A stretch of 64,000 nucleotides of DNA, from assembly GCA_914767885.1 (NCBI GenBank), contig CAJZBQ010000036.1, forward strand, positions 1,116,001-1,180,000, written 5' to 3'. The DNA comes from Blepharisma stoltei. Taxonomy: Eukaryota; Ciliophora; Heterotrichea; Heterotrichida; Blepharismidae. Below the pieces are notes generated by a model, which did not search any database, was not told the DNA's origin, and saw nothing but the letters and a program-made list of their open reading frames with translations. Positions 54,105-62,728 of the stretch are shown piece after piece (position 1 is the first letter of the stretch; the number at the start of each line of letters is the position of its first letter). The translations under genes were made by a program, and so were the position numbers.

Positions 54105-55248
54105 TTATATCATAGAATTGCTCCTATACAATTCTATTGAGAATTCTAGCATGTTTACAAAATATATTATACTTCTGCAAAATATTTTATATGAAAAAAT
54201 TTTCCCATACTCTCGTCCTTGATAAATGATACTAATGATTCTGAGGAGTAAGATATTTTTTAGTATAGGCTCTGGTAAAGCATAAATAGGATCAATTTTT
54301 TCCAAATCGTGATAGCCCATGAGTGATAGTCCAGCAATTCCAAAAAAGGTATGAAAAACATCTGTTTCATTTCCAGCTCGGTCAGCTATTCCTCCTTTGC
54401 CTTCTAAATCTTGTGCTCTGTTAATAAATTCAGACAAAGCTTCATAATTAACCCAATGCTGTCTGTTTATCATAAAGAAAGTAGAAAGGATCCACCAAGA
54501 ATAGCAGACATCTGGGAGTTTCTCAGGTCTCCCATTAAAGCCGCCTGATTCAGTTTGCCGGAGCATCATCCAATATCCAAGCTCGTCTGCATCAATTAAA
54601 TCAAGCCTATCAACAACCGCAAGTGCCCCAACTGCACAAAAAGTATAAGCTGCATGAGATTCAGCGTCTGGAACAGCTCCAAAAGCACCTTCAAAATTTT
54701 TGCATCTAAGAATATAATCGACAGATAGCTGAACATCAATTTTATGAAGTCTATTCAGCAATTTCAAGCTTGAAAATCCACAGTAAATAAAGCGAAGATC
54801 AGTCTCTCCCCATTCATCTCCTTTAAAAGAGCCATCAGGATTTTGAAGTGAAGCTATGTATGATGCAATTCTATCAGGATCGATCAGGTGCAGCGAATTA
54901 TAAAGTGCCAACACCAAAACTGCGTAGTGTGTATTTGTTATGTGAGGATCATGCTTTAAATTCCCTCCAAAGCCGCCGTTTTCATGCTGGCATTGGAGAA
55001 TTCAGTTGACGATTTCTTCTTTTCTGTCTTCGTTTAAACTTTTTAATAAGCTTAGGCCGCCAATTGTCCAGTATGCGCCTCCCATTCTTAAATGCTCAAA
55101 AGAATAAGAACCGATGTCTTCTTCTTCTCTGGTGTCTGCTGATAAAAGATAAGAGATCTGCTTTGCTTTATCAAAAGCATTTTTAATTTTTTATTTTTTT
55201 TAATTAATTATTAAATTTTTATAATTTATTGAAAATTTTAAAAACCAT
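54105..55248 (-). CDS. RABGGTB: Rab geranylgeranyltransferase (GGTase-II) beta subunit
   Basis: About 364 aa with a tentative 49-bp IES near the N-terminus. Family motifs are clear: EHLRMGGAYWTIGGL, CQHENGGFGGNLKHDPH, LQNPDGSFKGDEWGETD, CKNFEGAFGAVPDAESH, ESGGFNGRPEKLPDVCYSWW (zinc-site Asp and Cys) and DVFHTFFGIAGLSLMG (zinc His). The repeats are the alpha-alpha barrel QW motifs. With its alpha subunit and Rab escort protein it adds geranylgeranyl groups to Rab C-termini. The C-terminus runs about 35 residues past the usual end. One Trp is TGA (IVNWIL). Confidence 0.92.
55185..55233. other. Putative 49-bp IES
   Basis: AATTTT at 55185-55190 and 55234-55239. Removal links MVFKI to KNAFDKAKQISYL and supplies the missing start of the prenyltransferase; otherwise a TAA blocks the frame. 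The repeat is A/T only, so this is tentative. Confidence 0.55.
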
Positions 55249-55282
55249 TTTAGTATAATTTAGTTTTGTGAAAAATTAATTT

Positions 55283-58200
55283 TTACAACAAATCGTATCG
55301 AATTTTCCGCGAAAGTTCTTGGGATTTGGCAAGCTTTTCTTCTAAACTTAGAATTTTAAATAGAGAATATTGGATTTCTTCATAATTATTGAATTGCTAA
55401 AATGGAATGATCTGACGTGGCCTCTGATGATCCAGGGTAAAACTCAACCTTTTTATCCTGACTTTCCATATATACCTACTGGCACAGTGTCCACAGCACT
55501 CATGGGAGCATTACCGAGCTTGCAATGCAATAAGCACAGACAGGCCATAGAGAAGTCAAAGGCGGTTGACCAATACTCTGGGCCCTGTCGGAGGTTCATG
55601 GAATTTTTGCTGCTTGTTAGGATCGAGGAGACTGGTAGGGTGATTTCCCATAAGACCTTCTACGCCACGATTTTTAGTGACGTCAGAAATGAAAATGTAA
55701 GGGTATGGATAACGCTTAGCATCAACACGAAGCTACCATGGGAAACGCGAGGAGCTGCAATCATCCTTCAGACCCTCTAGAATTTAATCTTAATCTTAAT
55801 CATAATTATTGGAAACTTTTGATTTAATAATCCCATCAATTACCTCAAGCTCTTCTTTTGTAGGTTCATCTTGACTCTAAATAAAAATTACAATAACTTT
55901 TGCTTTTAAAAGTCCATAAATTTCCATAAAATTCTGTTTTCCAATTTTTTTGATATTTTCTGCTTTATTTATTGCAATTATATTTTCCAAGTCATTTTCT
56001 GTTTTTTCGTTTTCAGAAAGTCTCTTTTGCAAGCTACTTTTTGTTTGCTCAAAAATTTTTTCTTCTTCATATAAATTAGACTGATTTGGAGAAGGCTGCT
56101 CTTCAACAGATTCATTATGTCTGAATTCATTTTGGATTTTGCTTATTTCTGCATTAGAAATAGCAAAAGCATTAACTTGGCTTTCGTCATGAATCTGATA
56201 AGATATATTTATATGCGGCTGGATTTTTTTGGGTAAAATAAATGGTTCTTTTTGTGCTGCAGATTTTTGTGCTGGCCTCTCATTTGATTTAATTCTTTGG
56301 CTTTGTGCAGCTAGTGGACTTAGTTTTTGGTCACTAGAAGGCTGGGTCAAAGGTCTAAGATTTATTTCTTTTTCCCTTACTCCCCCTCCTCCGTTAGCAA
56401 CATAAAAATCTTGTTCGCTTATGGAGGGGAGTTAATTTTTTTTTTTTAAAAAATTTTATATATAAATTTTATAAAACAATTTTTTTTTTTCGAATTTTTA
56501 AAAAATCCCACTTCACAAAAATTGGAAACTAATATTAATTTAATTTGGAAAATTTATGCTTTAAAACGTAATTTGTTTAATTAAACAGAATTAGCCAGAG
56601 ATTTCATTATACTAATTATCACTTATATATCAAAATTTTTTTCATAAAAAAATTTTTGTTTGCTCACGGAAAGTGGTTAGGCAAAAAATAGGGATTTTTC
56701 TAATGTTTTTGCTCGCTCACGGAGGGGGAGATAGGTCTTTTATTCCTACTTTTTTAGGCTTAGGAATATCAGGCAGATTTTGTACTTCTAAAATATCTTC
56801 TTGGTTATCTAATTATTTCTTACGTGAAACTGCTTTTAATAGTCTATTTTTGGGTTGCAATAATAATTTAGGCTTTAAGGCGTTATAATAAGGCGATAAA
56901 TTTTTGGCTTGTTTTTTATATAATTCTTGATTTTGTAATAAATCTCCTTTAGTTTGTTTAGGAATGATCGGAGAAATTAACTTAGGGGAGCTTTGGATTT
57001 GTTTATCAATATTTATGAGCAGTTTTCCAGAAGTAGGCCTGCTAAGAGGAACTTGCAACTCTTTGATAACTGCCTTGTCTACCTTTTGTATAACAGGAGC
57101 TTTAGGTGGCCTAACAATATCAGCTAGATTTATAACAGAGCTCGGTCTTCCTGTGACAGGCCTTTCTTTTTTATTAATCATAGCCTTTTCTTGTTTTATT
57201 TCATTATCATCATGAAAGTGCGAATTTTTTTCTTCTTCAATAACATCCATCCTATGATTATGATAAATATTATTTTCCGCTTTTCTAGCAGGAATATAAG
57301 AATCTGACAATATAGATCCTGATGGAATAATAATACTAACTCCCCCCCCGATCCGTGAGTGAACAAAAAAATTTTGTTCACTCACGGAGGGGGTTAATTT
57401 TTTTTTTTTTAAACAAATTTATATATAAATTTTCTAAAAAATATTTTTTTTCGAAATTAAAAAAATCCTAATTCGCAAAAATTGGAAAGCAAATATTAAT
57501 TTAATTTATAAAATTTATGTTTTAAAAAGCAATTCATTTAAAATTAAACAGAATTAGCTCTAGATTTCATTATAATAATTATCATTTATATATCAAATTT
57601 TTTTTCCATAAAAAATTTTTATATTAAAAAAATTTTTGTTCACTCACGGAGGGTGGGTTTTTGGGCAAAAAATAGCGATTTTTCTAATGGTTTTTTTCAC
57701 TCACGGAGGGGGGGGAGTAAGCGAAAAAGCCCTATCTTTCATCCCAGGCCGTTGCAAAATTTCAGAAACTGTTGGTCTATTCCTATAATCTTTCGCCAAG
57801 CACAAATTCACCACATTCACCAATTCTTCTGAATACTGAGAACTAATCGGAGCAAAACTCGCTCTAATTATTTTCAATATTAAAGCTCCTTGATTTACCC
57901 CTTCAAACGGATGCTTCAACGTACACATTTCATATAAAACACACCCAAGTGCCCATACATCGCTTTTTACATTATAAGGCTTCTCTTCACACAGTTCTGG
58001 AGAAAGATAATAAGGAGTCCCTACCATTGTATGGGCAAATGCAGCTGTATTAGACAGCACTTTGGCGACGCCTAAATCGCCAATTCTGATAGAGTCTTCT
58101 CTAACTAAAAACACATTCATGCTTTTAATGTCTCTATGAAGGACATTTTGTGAATGCAAATATTCTAATCCTAGGCACATCTGTATAAAATATTTTCAAA

Positions 58201-58546
58201 TTTTATTTTCTGGAAGAAGCCTGCCCATTTGATTTTTTATGTGTCGGCTGAGATCGCCTTTGTCGCAGAATTCCATGATAATGTGAAGTGTCTGGGTTTC
58301 TATAAAAGAGTCATAGTATTTTACGATGTAAGGGTTGTCGAGGCTTGCTAAAATTCTTACCTCGCCTATAGATTCTTGTTGGCTGGCTTTATTTAATTGT
58401 GAAATTTTAATCATTTTCATGACATAGATATTGCTGTCCACTTTTTATGATTTACCTTTTCTCCTTACTTTATAGACGCTTCCGAAGCTGCCTTGGCCTA
58501 GTTTGCCCATAATTTCAAAGTCTTTGACACTAGACTTTTTTGACAT
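55283..58546 (-). CDS. NEK (NIMA-related) protein kinase, three IESs and three introns
   Basis: 687 aa after removing IESs at 55380, 56378, 57337 and three 15-nt introns; total divides by three. The kinase domain occupies the first 270 residues: LGQGSFGSVYKV, VMKMIKISQL, LHRDIKSMNVFL, IGDLGVAKVL (DLG in place of DFG, as in several NEKs), GTPYYLSPELCEEKPYN, ALGCVLYEMCTLKHPFEG. The C-terminal 400 residues are low complexity with Lys/Pro motifs and a short helical end. NEKs control ciliary length, basal bodies and mitosis, and ciliates have many. One MITE follows the kinase domain directly; the retroposon is near the C-terminus. Confidence 0.92.
55380..55799 (+). mobile_element. Retroposon-like IES, 12-bp duplication
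   Basis: TCATAATTATTG at 55380-55391 and 55800-55811. Starts AATTGCTAAAATGGAATG and ends TTTAATCTTAATCTTAA. Contains a long open frame of about 125 codons ending just before the tail. Removal restores SKVSNNYEEIQYS. Confidence 0.9.
55877..55891 (-). other. 15-nt intron
   Basis: GTAATTTTTATTTAG on the minus strand; splicing joins LLKAKVI to SQDEPTKEEL. Confidence 0.85.
56378..56731 (+). mobile_element. MITE IES, 354 bp, copy 15
   Basis: TA at 56378-56379 and 56732-56733. Removal joins KVGIKDL to REKEINLRPL. Confidence 0.9.
56809..56823 (-). other. 15-nt intron
   Basis: GTAAGAAATAATTAG on the minus strand; splicing joins LLKAVSH to NQEDILEVQN. Confidence 0.86.
57337..57717 (+). mobile_element. 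MITE IES, 381 bp, copy 16
   Basis: TAA at 57337-57339 and 57718-57720. Removal joins GMKDRAFSL to SIIIPSGSIL. Confidence 0.93.
58441..58455 (-). other. 15-nt intron
   Basis: GTAAATCATAAAAAG on the minus strand, between glycine loop and catalytic lysine of the NEK; splicing joins SVYKVRRK to VDSNIYVMKM. Confidence 0.88.
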
Positions 58547-58690
58547 ATTACTTATGACTTATCCTTATAGGTTTTTTATTATGAGATTATTTTATAAAAT
58601 TGTATAATTTATATAGAAAGGATTATTTAAATAGGAAATTATTACAGTTTCAGAGATGGAATCTGGCATTATTTGTTAATTAATATGTAC

Positions 58691-59473
58691 CTATTCTAGC
58701 GCTGAATACCCCTTTGGCTCGAAAATCTTCAGGAATTCTGATATAAAGAACACTATTTCAAGCAGAAATAGCGGGACTATAGCGACACTCGGCGGAATTT
58801 CTGAAATCTCTACACATAGCGTTATTAGTATTGTAAATGAAACCAAAAATCCTAGCAGAACCAATTCCTCTTGGTTATTAGAAAATCGGTTTTCATTAAA
58901 AAATAGAAATAAATGTATCCCACATACAACTCACAATGGGATGAAAACAAAGTAAAAGTTTTTATAGTCCCACTGGTCTGCATAAAATAAAAATAAAAAT
59001 CCTGACACAGAAGTACCACAAAGATACCCAAAAAGTAAAAATGCTTCAATTTTCATATTCACATCTTTATGTGTCAGTCCCGGACAGATATAAATACAAA
59101 ATGCTAGATAAATAAATAATAGGTACCAAAATGGTATAAAAACAACCGTTCAAGGAGTATCTATGAGCTCATCAAGTAAAAATGAAGATAAAATTAAAAA
59201 AATCCTTAGAGACGCAGTTCCGTTATAGGCAAGGAGCATAAGTATCCATTCAGAGGTAGTGTTCATTTGAGGTTGAGAATAAGTAAAATTCAAGCTTAAG
59301 TAGATAGGAAAAATAATAAGCGGGATTAATAAAGGGAGGACTATGATACTCCATCATATTGAAATAACTTCTTCTAGATATAAAGCAGCCAAAATAGTTG
59401 ATGCTACGACACCAGCCCATCCAATAAATTTCAAAGCTTTTAGTCACCGCTCAAGTCGAGTGTCCACATGCAT
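58691..59473 (-). CDS. TMEM185-like multipass membrane protein
   Basis: 260 aa from ATG 59473 to TAG 58691, open only if four TGA are read as Trp. About eight membrane helices. Repeated W-x2-VF-x-P-x-W signatures (DTPWTVVFIPFWYLLFIY; FYFVFIPLWVVCGIHLF; ISIWWSIIVLPLLIP) match the TMEM185 / fragile-X-F-associated family. Function in that family is not well established. With standard code this gene is broken into meaningless pieces, so it would be missed. Confidence 0.78.
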
Positions 59474-60693
59474 TTTTAATTTTTATTATTGAAAAACAGC
59501 TAATTTCATCTTATTTCAGCTGTCTTAGCTTAATTAATAAAATTTAGCTAGATAAGGCCAATATTTAGCCATAAAAATTAATTATATGTGTTGTATTAAA
59601 TCTGCATAAGTATAGTTCAAAGCTAATATATAATTTTGTTCTAACTTACCTGCCTACCTGCAAAGCAATAAGAAAAGTCCCTATATTTTATAAAGACTCA
59701 TCTTATAAATTTTATAAAAAATATTTTAGCATTTAAGTGATAATTATTATAATGAATCTATTGAATTCAAAACGACTTGTATTCAAAGAATAATTTTGCT
59801 TTCCAATGTTTTTTAAAAAAAATTGAAAAAACTCACCTTGACCATGCAAATAAATTTTGATAATGTATGGAGGGGAGTCATATGCTCCTAATTCAATTAT
59901 GCAAGTATAATTATTAATCTCTCCATACCTTGAATTATTTGCAAGGGAAGCATTAGGGTCCAATAAGACTATAGTTTCATATACAGTTTCATTCAATCTC
60001 ATTGATTGTAATATTTTAGCTTAAAATTATCATAGATTTATCAAAATTTTATTCTTCTGCCATAAGGCATGACAAAGCACCATATACCACAAATCATATC
60101 ACGATTTATATCTTTGCCTTTTGGAAAAAAGAATTATGAATCAGGCGAGATATAAGGAATATTAAAATATTATATTCAAAGCATCGTTTTTGAAAAGAAA
60201 TCTTATTTAATAAGAGACTAAGTTTATGAAGGAAAACGTCTTCTTTGATAAATGAACAATTATTGGTTAATAAAATTGCATAGTCTAAATTTTCTAATAT
60301 TGAATTTTAAGCTAAAATTTTCTGATTTTAAAGGTGTTTACTGTTTAAAAATAGCGAAGCAATCAAGAGCCTCTAGATTTCTACTTTCGGATTTGCAACT
60401 AAAGAATGCTTAAAAATTAGCTTTCATTTTAATTTTTTATGATAAAAAATTTTAAATAATATGCTTAAGCATATTTAAAGCCCAGTTTAAAATAGAAGAT
60501 TGACATCAGCTTATGAAACTCGGTGATAAGTTTCTAAGAAAAAGAGCATCCTCTTTTAAAAAAAATATCTCGGGAGTGCTAAATAGATATAAAGATGATA
60601 ACATAAAAGATATCAAAAATTCCTTTAAAATCTAAAATAAAATTAAGAATATAAATTTCATCAGAGCATTATATATGTAATTGCATAATTTAA
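59474..60693. other. Intergenic region
   Basis: AT-rich. Contains a short open frame at 59733-60002 and a MITE-core remnant (about 59690-59860, with GATAATTATTATAATGAATC) lacking the CTCC ends. The rest (60003-60693) holds nothing I recognise. Confidence 0.5.
59733..60002 (-). CDS. Questionable short open frame
   Basis: 89 codons. The first 55 residues look protein-like (NETVYETIVLLDPNASLANN, YTCIIELGAYDSPPYIIKI), but the remainder reads through a MITE-core remnant. It may be the start of a gene whose other part lies across an undetected IES, or a gene fragment. Confidence 0.3.
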   Translation of the reverse strand: MRLNETVYETIVLLDPNASLANNSRYGEINNYTCIIELGAYDSPPYIIKIYLHGQGEFFQFFLKNIGKQNYSLNTSRFEFNRFIIIIIT

Positions 60694-61668
60694 TTACGAG
60701 ATAATTGCCTTATCAACTTGATTTTTTTTCTTTGCACAAGGCACGTCATTCTGGCACCCAGAGCATTGGCAACTCTCCCCGCATATAATTCCTCTTTGAA
60801 AGCATTCACAATAATTCTTCAAACAGGCTGATTTTGTGCAGTTGCAGCCTCTGTTATGTACAGCCTTAGACTCTCCTTTTATTAAAAGAGTTTTAAACTT
60901 TGGCTTGAACGCTTTCGGATTTTTTTCTAAAATTGCATTAATGTGACTTGCTCTTATGTTTTCGTGCTCAAAAACATTATAACATTCTACACAGTTGCAG
61001 CCTTCACAGTAAGATCCTGCTGCGAAGCAGTCACAGTATAATTTTAAGCATCTGGATTTTTGGCAATTACAACAAGTCTTGGTTTCTATTTTAATTTCGT
61101 TTCGCGGGCGCTTTTTAGGTTTTGAGGTCGATAATGAAGTAAGTAGTATGCTATCATTGGGCTTAAAATAATTTATATAGAAAAATTCTTATTTTTTATT
61201 AAATTTTTTAATTATTTATCTAGAAAATACCTTTATATATTATTTTTAAAAAAACTTGGCCTTATCATCTTTGATTTCGTCTTGTACGTTAACTTCAACA
61301 GTTAGTGAGCTTGCTCGAAAACGAGCTTTGCCGTCAATAACTTTGGAAAAATCCAGCTTTTGAATAAAGCGGGTCGAGGTTGATATTAAATCAAGCCTTG
61401 AGTCTTCTTGATTAAGAGGAGATAGGTTACCGATTGGAGCCCATAAGGTTTTTGGGGTAAAATTACTGATTAGAATTTACAGCTGGTTATAAAAAGAAGC
61501 TTGAGATGGCAATGCCCCTATTGGGGACAAAGAAAGTACAGATTGGGAAAATGGGGAAGCTTGCAGGGAAAAAGCTCTCTTAGGAATTGGTGTCAATATA
61601 TGCACTTCATCGTCAGACAGCTTTAAGCTTGTGTCCTTCAAAGGAGAGGCTTCCATTTTATAATCCAT
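60694..61668 (-). CDS. LIN54/tesmin-like CXC-hinge-CXC protein
   Basis: About 291 aa after removing a 15-nt intron (61466) and one IES of about 85 bp (61165). Two Cys-rich CXC domains: CCNCQKSRCLKLYCDCFAAG, then a hinge, then CNCTKSACLKNYCECFQRG and CGESCQCSGCQN. This is the CRC module of LIN54, tesmin and plant TSO1, which binds TTYGAA-type promoter elements and, in LIN54, belongs to the MuvB/DREAM cell-cycle complex. The N-terminal 160 residues are Ser/Pro-rich with TPIP and SPIG sites. The DNA-contacting tyrosines (KLYC, KNYC) are present in both halves. Confidence 0.88.
61165..61254. other. Short IES with unresolved A-run boundary
   Basis: Between TTAAAA at 61163-61168 and TTAAAA at 61246-61251. 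Exact repeat excision leaves seven A and shifts the frame; three or six A would join DKAKF(F) to KPNDSILLTS. The span given is the region lost plus the ambiguous run. Confidence 0.6.
61466..61480 (-). other. 15-nt intron
   Basis: GTAAATTCTAATCAG on the minus strand; splicing joins ASFYNQL to NFTPKTLWAP and removes an in-frame stop. Confidence 0.86.
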
Positions 61669-62011
61669 AATTCAAATAATTTCACATCGTACAATTTTAA
61701 AAATTTGTGAAGCAAAATTAAGTGAGAAAATTTAAAGCCAAAAATCACAGAATTAAGGTTAATAAAAAACATATGAAATAATAAATTGGCTTTGTATGAT
61801 AGATAAATAAAATAATGATAATAAAATGTTGGTATTTATGTTAAAAATGGTATATTAATTAAATATCAGAAATATTACAACCCTGGATCTTCAATAGTTA
61901 ATATATTTTAATTATTTAAATAATTCATTAATTAGAAGATATTGACAATAATAAGAAAATTTTTTGACCAATAAGCCCATAATTATTATAGTTCTGAGAA
62001 TTTAAAGAAAA
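61669..62011. other. Divergent intergenic region
   Basis: AT-rich, between divergent starts; presumably both promoters. No motif recognised. Confidence 0.4.
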
Positions 62012-62512
62012 ATGGGTTCATCTAATAGCGTGCCATCTACGAAATCTCATTTCAATTCCCTTCTAACAGAAGAGCAGCTCTCAGCTTTAAGAATTCAAAG
62101 AGCCTGAAAAACCAAATCCAAAGAAAAGCCAAAAAACTGCATTACAACCCTTGTATTTTCTTCTATGAGTGGCAATAGACTTATGAATTCTAAAACTGAA
62201 TGGATAAGAACAATTCTAATAGCAAAAGGAGTCGAATTTAAAGAAATTGATTTATCAAAAGAAAAACATCAAATAGAAGCCTGGAAACGGGATCTTTTAC
62301 CAATTCTTTTGGTAGAAAATATATGTATTGGTGGAATAGACCAAATTCAGTTATTGGAGGACCGAAATTTATTAACTCCGATTTTATTGGCGAGATTTCG
62401 CACTCATTGTTTATCATGTGGAACAAGAAAAGCTGATGGAGAAACTTGTCCACATTGTGGAAAAAAATATAAGTTTTTTGAGTTAGATGGAGAGGAAAAT
62501 GCGATTTTATAA
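62012..62512 (+). CDS. Glutaredoxin/SH3BGR-like protein with N-myristoylation signal and zinc ribbon
   Basis: 166 aa. Starts MGSSNSVPS, a good myristoylation site. A thioredoxin-fold segment follows (residues about 45-125): TTLVFSSMSGNRLMNSKTEW, AKGVEFKEIDLSKEKHQ, LPILLVENICIGGIDQIQLL, the glutaredoxin-like pattern with cis-Pro (LPILLV) and the GG-x-D element, but no CPYC active site, as in SH3BGR proteins. The C-terminus has two CxxC pairs (CLSCGTRKADGETCPHCGKK), a likely zinc ribbon. One Trp is TGA (QRAWKTK). Not expected to be a redox enzyme. Confidence 0.78.
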
Positions 62513-62728
62513 TAGTTTTCCATCAATTGTATTTATTTAATTAATAAATTATGCTTATTTTAAAGATAAAATACATTTATTATTGTTATTAAGATTATTA
62601 TTTGTATATAAAATAAGACAGTAGCCATCTTTTTAAAAACATTTGTGGATAAATAGGAATACTTTATAAGTCAATTCTTAGAGAGATTCAAAATTTAATT
62701 TAAAATTCATTTGTAGTAAACAATAGAA
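62513..62728. other. Short intergenic region
   Basis: AT-rich spacer, nothing recognised. Confidence 0.4.
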
